Shown: in pieces, positions 44,227 to 55,619 of the stretch
How positions within the stretch are numbered: position 1 is the stretch's first letter
Layout: the number at the start of each line of letters is the position of its first letter
Assembly (NCBI RefSeq): GCF_027580225.2
Contig: NC_073353.2
Span: 36,004,001-36,068,000, forward strand
Direction of reading: 5' to 3'
Length of the DNA stretch: 64,000 nucleotides
From: Misgurnus anguillicaudatus
Lineage: Eukaryota; Chordata; Actinopteri; Cypriniformes; Cobitidae
Position numbers and translations under genes: made by a program
Notes under the pieces: model-generated
Told to the model about the DNA's origin: nothing
The model's database searches: none
What the model saw: only the letters and a program-made list of their open reading frames with translations

Positions 44227-45114
44227 GGGTGATTCTCACGAAAACTTGGTTTTAAAAAGGTCAAGCATGAAAATGTAAAAATTGCTTAAATTTACTTTTT
44301 TTCCCACCAGATATTGAAAAACAAAGTCTGGAGTAAATGGGAACATTAATTTAAAAATGTTTACTTATCATTTAACACTTTTTGTAACATAGTCTTAAAA
44401 AATCTCATTACCGCAACGGTCAGAAAACATCAACACTGAAATATTTTCAAAATGACATGACAAACCTGAAAGAACATAATTTGGAGATTCTGCACATGCA
44501 TTTAAAATCAAAGTATTATGCTTCTATTAATTAAATTAACATTTAATAAGCATTTGTTGCGGTAATGATAATCAAAATGTCTTGTAAGCATTCTGACATG
44601 ACAATATTTCAAATTAACTGTAAAAACAAATTATCTTACCTGGTAGCCATCTTGAAGTAACTGGTCCATGTGCTTGGTCACTCAAAATCAAACTTTATTA
44701 AAATTCTGTATGTGTGCTTAAACTGTTCTCAAAAAGTGTTGCGGAGGATGAGAACATCAGGCATGGACACATCATTTTCCTAATTTTTCTTCATTATTAT
44801 TATACATGAATATTCAGTAAATATTTTTTCTGTCATCTATAGTAGTCTAGCAAAACATCCATTTATTTATTTTTTTAAATATTTTTGTGTTAATTTGATT
44901 AAATTACAACATAACGCATGTTCAAACACAGCCGGACACATTGCGGTAATGAGAATTTCAGCAGAAAATGAGATATTATGTTGAAATCACACATTGTGCA
45001 AGGTAGAACACAGTATTGTGTTAATTCTGATGCTTTTTAATGTTACTATATTACACATTTTAATGCTAAAATCATTAGTGCCGTGGTGTTTCAATGGTTT
45101 CGTGAGAATCACCC
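44227..45114 (-). mobile_element. 4-bp-TSD transposon family, copy E
   Basis: Inverted relative to copy D. TIRs GGGTGATTCTCACGAAA bound 888 bp, and the duplication AACT is perfect (44223-44226 and 45115-45118). Near-identical to copy B by eye. The complement of AAGATGGCTACC lies at 44642-44653. No coding frame. Confidence 0.85.
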
Positions 45115-45935
45115 AACTATTTCTTTAAAGGTATACATAATTAAGAATGCACATCAGCCTATATGCAATTCTTGAATAGTTTTAAAGCAGTTATATGTGA
45201 GCCACTGAATATTTATTTCACGCTCAACCCATCTAGTAGCAACCCCTGGAGTACTGCCAGTCACAAACCTGACATTGTCTGTGTCGAAATTAGTTTTAGT
45301 AGCCCAAGCAGAGAATATATCCAGTTTGAATAATGTGTCTTATGCAGTGGTGTCATTTAAAGTCTCTAATGGAGGAGTTTTCTGCCCAGCCAGCAGACTG
45401 TAGGAAATGAGGCTTCTCTGATGGAAACTGCAATATCTCATGATGGTGTATCTGGGGAAGATCACCAGTTTATGCTTTACTGTACTGAACACAGCAGTTT
45501 AACTCTGAGAAAATACATATCTCTTTATAATATATCTCTTATATACAATTTGCCAACGTTTGTCTGATAATTTGTATAAGGTCACTAACTGTGATTTTGG
45601 CCGACCAGTGGTGTTTTATTAATTAATGCTAGTGTCATAATCTACCAGCAGCCCTTATGTGCATATTTAGTTTGGTGTGTAGCTATTAATGATATTAGCT
45701 AGGAGTCATCTTTAGCTTTAAGGACTCCTGCAGACTTGTTTAGATATATTTGACATATTTTGCTGAGTGATGACACTATCTTTCTAACATAACCAGCTGA
45801 CTTATTAGTGAAAGTGAGTCTTTGAGTGCCAGAAGTTAAACGCTGACAGAGGTTGAGTTATGATTATTATCTGTGTTCACTGATTTACACGAGTGCAGTG
45901 AATGTTTTCTGAATAGTTTCTAAACAAATGCCCAT
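45115..45935. other. No gene seen
   Basis: Unremarkable AT-rich sequence with no frame or recognised repeat. Confidence 0.3.
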
Positions 45936-46490
45936 AACCTCATCTTTCTGTCTTGGTTTCTTTCTTGCTTTCTTGTTCTCTTGCTTTTTGTGTTTTCTTG
46001 CTTGCTTTCCTGCTTGCATTTCTTTCTTGCTCTTTTCTTTCTTTTATGTTCCCTTACTTTCTTTTTCTTTTTTCTTCTGTCTTGCTCCCTCGTTCTCTTG
46101 CATTTTCTTTCTTGCTCTATATTTTTTTCTTGCTTGCATGCTTTCCTGCTTTCATTTATTTCTTGGTTTCTTTTCCTAATCCCTTTTTTCTTACTTTCTT
46201 TCTTTCTTTTTTCCTGGTCTCTTTCTTTCTTTCTTTTCTTTCTTTCTTTCTTTTTTCCTGGTCTCTTTCTTTCTTTTTCTTTTTTGCTTTATATTTTTTT
46301 CTTGCGTTCCTGTTTCCATTTCTTTCTTGATTTCTTTTCTTTCTTTTCTACCCCCTTTCTTTCTTTCCTACTCTCTTCCTTTCTTTCTTTCTTACTCCCT
46401 TTCTTGCTTTGTCTTTTTCCAACTTACTTCCTTTCTTTCATACTTACTCCCTTTCTTTCTTTCTTTCTTTCTCTTTTTTTCTGTTTCCTA

Positions 46491-46527
<37 letters not shown>

Positions 46528-46605
46528 TTTTTTTCTTTCTTTCTTTCTTTTTTACTCCCTTTCTTTCTTTGTTTCTTTGTTTCTTTTTTCTTTCTTTTTT
46601 ACTCC

Positions 46606-46644
<39 letters not shown>

Positions 46645-47026
46645 TTTTACTTCCTTTCTTTCTTTCTTTCTTTCTTTTTTACTCCCTTCCTTTCTTTCTT
46701 TCTTTCTGCCTTTCTGTCTTTCTTTCTTACTCCCTTTCTTTTTTCTTTCTTTCTTACTCCCTTTCTTTCTTTCTTTCTTTTGTCTTGCTTGCCTGTTGTC
46801 TTTCTTTCTTGCTTTATATTTTTTCTTCCTTTCCTGCTTCCATTTCTTTTATTTCTTTTCTACTCCCTTTCTTTCGTTCCTACTTCCTTTCTTTCGTTCT
46901 TACTCCCTTCCTTCCTTCCCTCCTTTCTTTCTTTTATCTTTTTCTTTTTCTTTTTTCATTATTTCTCTTTTTTCCCACTTTCTTTCTTTCTTTCTCTTGT
47001 TTCCTTCTTTCTTTCTTTCTTACTCC

Positions 47027-47069
<43 letters not shown>

Positions 47070-47141
47070 TTTTACTCCCTTTCTTTTTTTCTTTCTGCCT
47101 TTCTTTCTTACTCCCTTTCTTTTTTCTTTCTTTCTTACTCC

Positions 47142-47188
<47 letters not shown>

Positions 47189-47700
47189 TTGTCTTGCTTT
47201 CTTGTTGTCTTTCTTTCTTGCTTTATATTTTTTCTTCCTTTCCTGCTTCCATTTCTTTTATTTCTTTTCTACTCCCTTTCTTTCGTTCCTACTTCCTTTC
47301 TTTCGTTCTTACTCCCTTCCTTCCTTCCTTCCCTCCCTCCTTTCTTTCTTTTATCTTTTTCTTTTTTCATTATTTCTCTTTTTTCCTACTCTCTTTCTTT
47401 CTTTTTTCTTTCTTTTTCCCTTTCTTTCTTTCTTTCTTACTCCCTTTATTCATTATTCCTTTCTTTTCTTTCTTTCTTACCTTTCTTCTTATTCCTGCTT
47501 TCTTTTTTGTCTTGCCATCTTTTGTTTTTTCTTTCTTGCTCCCTTGCTCCTTTATTTATTTATTTATTTTTCTAATCTTTCCTTTATTATTTTCTTTTTT
47601 ATTTTTCATATTTTTCATTTCTTTTGCTCTTTTGTCTTTTTTGCTTTACCAATACTTTTTTATTCTTTAGTTTTCATTAGTTTTTTCCTTTGGTTATTTG
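45936..47700. repeat. Polypyrimidine tract of (CTTT)n with internal duplication
   Basis: About 1.75 kb of CTTT/TTTC runs broken by TACTCCC. A 195-bp block (46782-46976) containing GTCTTGCTT and GCTTTATATTTTTTCTTCC recurs at 47191-47386, about 409 bp downstream, with only small changes; adjacent parts are also shared. Three overlapping + frames of 388-579 codons are artefacts of a strand without purine-starting stop codons. Confidence 0.9.
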
Positions 47701-48940
47701 TTGTTTTCTTGAATTGTTGAATTGAGTTTTTTTGTTTGTTTGTTTCATCCCATCTCCTTTCATCCCACCTCCTTTTCCTCCCTCCGATGGTTCATGTCCC
47801 TCCTGTCCATCTATCAACACTGCCTTCAAACCTGTTAATAACCCAGCCAGGCACTGGGTGTAAAATTCAGCGGCTAATCCAGTCAGCCACACATACATAC
47901 ACACACCACCTTCCCCGTGGATATTGAAGTAACTGACCTGGCCTTGAATTAAGGCTACAGTGATACTCATCTGTTATGAGCGCTGAGACCGCTGATGCGA
48001 AGAGAATAGGAAGAGAGAGAGAGAGATGAGCAGAGAGAGAGAGAGAAGATGATACATCGTGCTGAGACCAGCAAACTGTCCTGCCAGTCCGGTGTAGCTT
48101 GAGAAAGCTGAGGATTAAACAGACACACAAACTCTTGGTTCACAGCAGTCTGTAAGCTCCACGGTCTAATCTGTGTTCATAACTGAGATTCTGAAGCAAT
48201 TTGTCATGCTTAAGGATGTCATGTCAATCCTTACAGCACCTCACAGGAGGTCAGCTTTCGGTTTTAGGTTGGGTCGCGCTACTGACTAGCCATTAAGTGA
48301 TGTTGGCAAGATCTTTTTTGTGGGTGTTAAAAATCTGTTAAATGGATCTCTGATATCTACATAGAAGGTATGTGGTTATATTAAGTGCAAAATTATCCAG
48401 AAACGAAGGCGTGACAATCAAAGGGTCATGATGAAAATTCAAATATTTTAATTAAATAAATAAATAAAATATTTATTTTTAAAACACTCAAATAAAACTT
48501 AATTTTGAAGAAACTATGACAAAAAATGAACACATACTAGATTATTAATGAATTAAATGTTTTTAACAGATACCTCTAAAGCTGCGTGATGAGGTGAAAC
48601 TAAAGGGTTAATAAACACAAACTAAACCAGATGTTTTAGAAAGTCTGGCGAACGATAATAGATAGCGCAATAATTGTAAAAACCGATTATTTCCCACTAT
48701 TAATTACATTATCTTAAAGGAGTGTAACTGTAGCATGTAAATAATGCACATAAATAACGTGAGCAAGAGCGCTCAACAATTATATCTAATCAACAGGCAC
48801 GTGACACCTAGCTAGCAGGTTGCTCAAACAACAAAATCACCTGCTAACTTACTTTAAAATTGCAAGAACTATAGACGAATACAATAACAGGCTTAAATAA
48901 AGCCAAAACATAAGTCCACTTACAGTTCTCACGGACACGC
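47701..48940. other. No gene seen; GA runs
   Basis: GAGA microsatellites at about 48013-48047. The rest is AT-rich without frames. From about 48400 it may be an old element whose right edge is the GCTGCGGGAAACCC stretch near 49287. Confidence 0.3.
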
Positions 48941-49178
48941 GTTTTATCAACTGGCTATCCTCCAGACATGACGGACCATGTCTTATCTCATTTCGGCCGT
49001 GTGGCGCGCGTGCCTGCTCGCGGTTTGAAGCGCGTCTGGGCTATTCTCCGAGATGTTTTATCAACTGGCTAGTTTTCCTCCAGACAGTGACGGTCCGGAC
49101 CACGTCTTTCTCATTTCGGCCGTGTGGCGCGGGTCCCCGCTCACGGTGTGATGCACTTATGCACTATTCTCTGAGATG
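48941..49178. repeat. Tandem duplication of a 114-124-bp CpG-rich unit
   Basis: Unit 1 (48941-49054) and unit 2 (49055-49178) both start GTTTTATCAACTGGCTA, share CTCATTTCGGCCGTGTGGCG and end CTATTCTC(C/T)GAGAT. They differ by point changes and a few indels, so the duplication is not recent. CpG is unusually frequent for this window. Confidence 0.85.
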
Positions 49179-50576
49179 CACTTGACTGCCTTTTGTGAAG
49201 CGATTATTTTTATTTTATTTTATTGGACAACCTAGTTAAGGCGGTAGGGTTTCCAAGCTTAGGCGGGCCGCCTTAACTGAAATATGCTGCGGGAAACCCA
49301 GGTAAAATCATGAATCAAATAATAGGTTATCTTTAAGCAGATTTGAAGCGAAAGTATTTGATGTATGCCACATGCCGAGAGCATTCAGTCAATATCATTA
49401 TCTTTTTTTTTTTTAAGGAGGTTGCATTTATCAGCTTTGGCATCTGGGCTCTTCGCCGTTTGCATTACTACAACCACAAGAACATCCAACCTCAAGCTGA
49501 AACACATTCATGAAGATCCAAACGGTTGGATGTCTAACATTGTGAATGTCTGGCCGTGGTCTCTGTGGTTGTCTAGCGTAAAGGGTTTTGTGGTTTGTGG
49601 GTGCTGTTCACATTTATCAAGCACTAGGTATTAGGAATCATTTAATCCAAAGTGTCGCGTTGCTGGCCATTTTGTAGGAACTCCTAAAGTGTCCACAGTA
49701 AAAACCCTGTAATTTTCAGCGAGGAAAAATGAGTGTTGGCAGACTAATACGCATTTAATTATTGGTTATTAAAGTGCTGAAATTCAATAATAGAGCTCGC
49801 ACCGCGTGGTTGCCATGGTGCCAGCCGGATGGTGCAGGGGTTGATCGCTCTGAGGTGGCTGCGCTCATCTTCCCAGCATACCCGGCCCATCAGTTCTAAT
49901 CAGGCAGAGCGACAGTCTGCCCCATCCATCGGGACCCTATGCATTAGGTGCTCGGCCGTTCGGCCTCCACCGCACGTGTAGCACATTAAGAATCGTGCTT
50001 GGGTACTGAAACTAGGGCTGTTGAATTTAATCGTTTTTGCGATACATGATGCTAATGTAAACGATTAGTGCATTGATGCATAAAAGCAAATAATCAATTA
50101 TTAATAAAGCAGTGCGTGCGCAGTGTAAATGAAACGCATTTTATGTTGTTGATCTTTGACACATTTTTAGGATGTAAAGTGCTTAAAGAGTAACTAAACC
50201 CTTTGTCAGAGCCTGACTCCACTCACTGGCAATATTTGAAAAATGCAAGGAAAGTGGGCAGACCCCAACGGAGATAGAGGGGACAAACTAAGCTCGTACC
50301 ATGGGTGTGGTGAGATCGTAACAAGGGCGTGGTGAGCTTGAACCTGCTTGTATAGGGTCGTACCGCTTACATCACACAGTACCGCAACATCCAACAGGAA
50401 AATCTAACTGCAGTGGCCACCGTTGAACCTGAAGAGGGCAGCACTCAGACGTTTTTACACCATATCCATTATACCCAAATGTCAAAAAAGTTACTCAAAT
50501 CAATGAACAGCACTAATAAAGCCCCGTTCTTACAGATCATTAACTAAAAAAAATTGGTTTAAGATTTAGTTAATCT
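49179..50576. other. Repeat scraps and a possible conserved block
   Basis: CCTTAACTGAAATATGCTGC and GGGAAACCCAG near 49270-49302 look like a transposon end. TAGGGCTGTTGAATTTAATC at 50012 looks like a hAT left end without partner. The block 49795-49990 is CpG-containing and not repeat-like, with motifs such as CAGTTCTAATCAGGC. It may be a conserved non-coding element. Confidence 0.3.
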
Positions 50577-50677
50577 TTAAAGTCGCAATGAAGTTAAAAT
50601 GAAAAACTGTAATTTGTTTTGAGACATTGTGGTATTTTTTTTTTACAAACGACTTATCTGTGAGCTTTATAATTTTT

Positions 50678-51480
50678 TTAAAGGGGTGGTTCAGTGGTAT
50701 TTCATGCATTCTGACTTATTAACACAGTTATAGAGTTGTTTCCTCATGCTAAACGTAGGCAAAGTGTCAAAAAAGCAGTTTGACATGTTACAGAGTATTT
50801 CTGTGGCGAATGCAATTCGTCAGGGTTCGTACAAGTTTCAGCAAGTTTTTTTCGATTATAGGTCCAACTGACGTTTCAGGGGTTTTCTATACGTATCACT
50901 TCTTTATATGGGCACTTCCCCCAGAAAACCCCGCCCACCCGTCAATCAGCGGGAGACGCTAGAGCTTGCAAACAACTTATCACGTGACTCAGCTTTGTTT
51001 AATTTCAAAACTCAACAATGGCACGAAAGATGAAGTGTGTTTTTGGATGTAAGGAGAAGAAATTCAGCCTTATGGAAACAATGAATATAGTTTATTATCT
51101 GAGGTAGCAGCGGAGTTTTGTGTGTGTGTTTGATGCGCTGGATTTTCCCAACCGGGTCACGAGTTGCATGCGGTAAGTAAGACTTCTGTCTTATGTTGGA
51201 AATAGGCACATATTATATAAATGACACGAACATGTAGTGAATCATAAGTTATTAGTGTTGTATAGTGTTGCATGACTCGTACTCGCTCCACCCGCGGTAG
51301 TAACTCCTTCTTCTTCATTTTTTCGTACGTTATCGGAAAGATTCTGTAAAGCTAATCTTTCTTTTATAAATATGATTAAACCAAAGACTCTTCGGAGATA
51401 TAAAGGATGTCATACTACTCTATAGGTACTCCAGATTAACATCAGAAATGCAGAAACAGCATGTGTTACGTGAGCTTTAA
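50678..51480 (+). mobile_element. Kolobok-like element with THAP remnant
   Basis: Starts TTAAAGGGGTGGTTCAGTGG after TTAA at 50678-50681; the likely right TTAA is at 51477-51480. Inside, a frame at 51018 resembles the start of a THAP-domain protein. The rest is worn. The right boundary rests on the TTAA and on resumption of host-element sequence, not on a clear TIR. Confidence 0.55.
51018..51107 (+). pseudogene. THAP-domain start remnant (30-residue frame)
   Basis: ATG at 51018 gives MARKMKCVFGCKEKKFSL and ends at TAG (51108-51110). The N-terminal C-x3-C pair with basic residues resembles the start of a THAP zinc finger. The frame breaks before the second C/H pair could occur. THAP fingers plus TTAA targets fit Kolobok transposons. 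It is a relic and probably cannot act. Confidence 0.45.
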
Positions 51481-51764
51481 ATATGCATGTGTCCTCATAA
51501 TAAAAAAAAAACGCTCCTTGAAACGATCAACTCCTCGAAACGAGTTCTCTCTACTTCTGGTCATATGGTATGGCAGGTGGGCAGGGTCCGGGAACAGATC
51601 GCAACGATTAGCAAATAGCAACATGACCCAACTTCAAATGATCCAATCAATTCCTGATGGACAAATTCAAGTGTACCCCAATCTTTTACTCATTTCAGAA
51701 GCCCTTTCACTTGGATATACGTCACCACAGGGAAAATAATCACTAATACCATTTCATGGCGACT

Positions 51765-52001
51765 TTAAAGGTACACTCCACCTTTTTTGAAAATATACTC
51801 ATTTTCCAGCTCCCCTAGAGTTAAACGTTTGATTTTTATCGTTTTGGAATCCATTCAGCTGATCTCCGTGTCAGGCGCTACCACTTTTAGCATAGCTTAG
51901 CATAATCCATTGAATCTGATAAGATCATTAGCATCGCGCCTAAAAAAAATAAGCAAAGAATTTTGATATTTTTCCTATTTAAAACTTGACTCTATTCGGA
52001 G
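51765..52001. mobile_element. Half of a TTAA palindromic MITE
   Basis: TTAAAGGTACACTCCACC followed by CAGCTCCCCTAGAGTTAAAC and TTTTAGCATAGCTTAGC matches one arm of the full copy at 58967-59694. Only this arm is present, and the sequence stops matching at about 52001. Its TTAA is shared with the preceding element. Confidence 0.75.
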
Positions 52002-52557
52002 AAAATAAATACATTTTGCATTGGAATTATTTTCTATAACGTCTAATTTTCCTATTTGAGGGCATATTTACATCCCTGTTCCCATTGCTGTAATGTAAAT
52101 ACTGTACTTGCTTTCTATTGTATTTTCCACTTTTCAAAAAAAAAACAATTGCAAGGCAGAGAGATGAAAAAAATAGGTAATAGTATTTTCTGAAATATAG
52201 ATCTGGGGTTTTAATGGATGTGAATGCTTTTCCATTCTCTCATTTCTTCTCTGGTGGTGGATCTATCCATCTGTGTTAGGCCACACAGGAGCTGCCATGA
52301 TGGTTTGGTCTCTGTGCTGAACTTTTGCACATTTCATATCTCTCTCCGTTAACACACTCCATTCATCTATGTCCACCCTCTTTCTCTCTCTCTCTTTGTC
52401 TTTTGCTCACACTCAAGTATGTTTATTGACCAGATGCTAGTCGAAGGTCTGTTTCACCTCGCGAGTTGAAGCAGCGCATGTTTATTTAGTTTTGTTCATG
52501 TGTAAACTTTACGTTTTTAAAGTACCATGTTGAGTTGTATGGTAAAACTGATAATTT
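52002..52557. other. No gene seen
   Basis: AT-rich, with a CT run at about 52380-52398. No frame. Confidence 0.3.
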
Positions 52558-52629
52558 ACTGATAAAATGTATACCTTGCATGCACATCCTTTCAGATAAA
52601 AATGTCTGCCAAATGCATAAATATAAATG
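52558..52629 (+). mobile_element. HAmo-like SINE tail fragment
   Basis: ACTGATAAAATGTATACCTT then CAGATAAAAATGTCTGCC and AAATGCATAAATATAAATG is the 3' part of the SINE family. The tRNA-like head is missing. Confidence 0.65.
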
Positions 52630-55085
52630 AGAAGACAGGGCAGTTTTTTATTCTATTTATTCTATAGTTTATCAACCTCTGTCATGTGTCAGAATGTAGG
52701 AACATCTGGAGAGCTGCGTTTTGTTTTATTCCATTGCGCTGCGCCTTGTTAGTTTGCAATAAGGCATTCAAATGAGAAACCAAATTTGAGTTGTAGAATT
52801 TAATTTCTTCACAAACAATTGCTCGTGCACTGATCTTGGGCCAGTATCTTTGTTTACTTTGTGCGCTGCGCTATAATCCTTTACATGCCATGACATTGAG
52901 CAAAAGTACCTCAGTGTTGCCCTCTCTCTAGAAAACATGAAAAAATCCCTTCAGATCTTCTATTCAGTAACATAAATTGCATTTTCTTGCATTACATTTA
53001 TAAGTCTTCCTACCTGCGAGATATCTTTTTGGAGAAGTCTAAAAGTGAAAGAGTCTCCTTGTAAGTTTAGTCAAAATAAATCTATTGCTCAGCAAAGGCT
53101 AAAGCAGCATTCAGCGACACCGGGCAGTATTTTTTCATATTTAATGACGCGGAGGTCAGTACTGAAGAGGGATCAGAGTAATGGAAAAATCTAGAGGCAT
53201 CTGTTAAATCCTTTGAGGTGGACTGATGGGAGAGGTGGGCTGTCAGCTGTGTGGCGGTCACTCGACCTTGGAATGATAGACTCTCCAAAGGGCACCCATT
53301 TATTGCCCTTTCTGCAATGCATGGGCTTTCATAGGCACACATGTGGTTGATTTATACCTGACAGCACTTGGAGGGCTGACGGAAATATATTAGCCTCTGT
53401 GTAGGACTGGATTGTATATGGTGTGAGAGGAAAGGTGTGATTTTTTTTTTGTATAGTTTATGCTGTGGTTTTGCTCGGCTATATGCAATAATGCAAAAAT
53501 GCATGATGGGACGTATCCTTAATTTGTTGTTAGGGGTGTTTAGTTCTTAATTGTTGAAACAAAGCGGTTTGGAGCAATGTGGTCACAGGTTTGCGAATAT
53601 CCCCACACAAAGAAATACTTAAAATTTTAAGGCAGCATAAACACTTACTTTTTTAAGTTTAAATAACTCATCTTTTTTTACCGTGTTTACGTGATGAACA
53701 TTTTTACATGATGAACGGTTTTTTTGCTTGTGTTTGCATGTTTGGTCTGGAGGTATTGAAGGTGATCCACCGTACCCATCGCATCTATCTTTTCCGCAGA
53801 AACCAATTTCACATAAAACCATCAAATAAAAAAATTCATCCCCGCCCGGCCATTCTTTCAACTCCACTGCGGTGTGATGAACAGTCAGTCAGTCAGCTGT
53901 CAAATATTAAATCCACTAACACAATAAAAAAATCTCAGCTCCAGGAAATCGGCTTTTACAGAAACAAACTCGGAAACCTGCTGCTTGGAAAAACTTTATA
54001 CTGACTGAGCTCTAATACTTCAACAGCAGAATTCCAAAGCCGAGGAAATTCCTTTGCATCTATACACTGTGGCCATGTCTGAACTCCTGGGCAACCAGCT
54101 GGTCAGTCAATGAATAAACAAGCCAGTGTTTCCATATGAAGGTTTCCTTCCAAGAAAACTAGTTTCAGATCGGCTTCCAAGGCACCATGAAGTCAAATCT
54201 AATAATCTAGAACAGAGTTGTTTAATTAAAAAACTCCAGCCTTTGCATTTCTATTTTGGTGGCAAACAATTGAGGAGTTCAGATGGAAAACCATCTAAGT
54301 GCGTAAAATGCGCATTTTCTTAAACAGACTCTTATGTTTAGTTTTCAGTAATTTCAGTTTAATGGCATTGAAAAGGTTATTAATCATTAACTGAAATGCA
54401 TTATTTCACAAATGCCACAAAGGAGGCTGTTGCTCTTGAAACACCAAACACTCAACTATTAAGGTTACAAATGCTCCTGCACAATGAGCTCTCCCAATTT
54501 GTCCCCTTTGAAATTCAGGCAAGCTACAAATTTCACCAATTTCTTGTACTAACCACTGTTGAACTTAGCACTAATTTGTTCAAACCTTGTTTTGGCATGC
54601 AGCTAGATAATATAAAGTAGTAAAAAGATAACCACAGTAGTTTACAAAAATATTAACCTGTATTGTATAACAGTGGGTGTTCCTTTTATTTTGTCTAACG
54701 TGCATTTCCTCAGACGTTTGAGATGTAAAGTACGTGAGCACATTTCTTAGATTTTTGTGCCTCTGTCCATGGTACTGAAACCTATTTGGTTGGCGTAGGG
54801 GTGCGTTCATCACCTGCTGACATATGTTGGGCTGTGGGCCACCCTGTTCCCCAGGACTCTATTAGAGCGCAGTAATTGGCGTTCAGGCAGGCGGAGAGAG
54901 GAAGCTCATATCAGCACCGCTATTATTAAATTTATTTGGAGAGCTGAATTCATTTGTCCTGAGGGCTGCAATTTGGCTGAAGCTGACAGAAGCCTGTACA
55001 CTTTCACTTGTGACTATTGCAAGAATAGTTCGAGCTGCTCTATTATTATTAGCATTATGTTAAGTCCAGTGCATTTTAGAGTATA
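52630..55085. other. No gene seen; possible conserved block at 54860-55060
   Basis: Frames up to 98 codons overlap on both strands around 53600-54000 without support. The stretch 54860-55060 (with GCAGTAATTGGCG, GAGAGCTGAATTC and AATTTGGCTGAAGC) is homeobox-motif-rich and not repetitive, which is typical of conserved non-coding elements, but conservation cannot be tested here. Confidence 0.3.
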
Positions 55086-55186
55086 ACATTTACATTTATG
55101 CTTTTATCCAACCTCTGATTTGAACCCACAACTTTTTGTGCTGCTAATGCAATGCTGTAACAACTGAGCTACAGAAACACCTTGCC
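55086..55186 (-). mobile_element. HAmo-like SINE fragment
   Basis: On the minus strand GTTTCTGTAGCTCAGTTG leads to GTTGTGGGTTCAAATC and a GGATAAAAGCATAAATGT tail. The head and tail are joined by a shortened middle. A palindromic element follows within a few bases. Confidence 0.65.
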
Positions 55187-55189
55187 AGG

Positions 55190-55505
55190 CGACCTCGGAA
55201 GAACGAACTCAGAAGGTCGCGAGAACACAGAACGCACTTATGACAATTGAGATGTGTGCGATCTTCCTGTTGGTCACCTGACCTCCGCCATTGTTTTGCC
55301 GCAATGACTTCTGGGGCGTGAAACGTTTTCAGCGTGCAAGTCTACACTCGATGCATCCTCGATATCAAGAACACATCCGGGTATTTTCATGCGTCCTCTG
55401 TACTTGCGTTCTTGAGAATTGGAATGAACTTCGACTGTTAATGATGACTTCGAGCAAGTACACGAGAACGCAAGATCGCTGAAGAACGCATATTGAGAAG
55501 CAGCC
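55190..55505. mobile_element. MITE-like inverted repeat
   Basis: GAAGAACGAACTCAG and GCGAGAACACAGAACGC on the left pair loosely with the complements of CTTCAGCGATCTTGCG and GTTCTCGTGTACTTGC on the right. GAGAACGCAAG, CTTGCGTTCTTGAG and GAAGAACGCA recur. No TSD was found. The theme resembles the inner repeat at 1555-1951. Confidence 0.5.
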
Positions 55506-55619
55506 ATTGAGTTTGGAGAAAAAAATATTTGTCTGCCAATGATTTATGATGCCAGTACTGAGTATGTATTTCTGTGATCTTTTCGGATGTTTTGCAGAGA
55601 AAACAAAGTGCTGAGGTTT

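Larger units (their letters stand above)
50577..51768. mobile_element. TTAA-flanked element hosting a Kolobok-like insert
   Basis: Left end TTAAAGTCGCAATGAAG and right end the complement of TTAAAGTCGCCATGAAATG, with TTAA at 50577-50580 and 51765-51768. The interior is largely occupied by another TTAA element (50678-51480), so the host element was about 390 bp. Its right TTAA also starts the next element. Confidence 0.75.

Noticed and set aside
45981..47720. Three overlapping reading frames of 388-579 codons
   Set aside because: They run through a (CTTT)n tract that has no stop codons in any forward frame. The proteins would be Phe/Leu/Ser only.
51018..51107. Functional small THAP gene
   Set aside because: 30 codons, lacks the second metal-binding pair and lies in a worn transposon.
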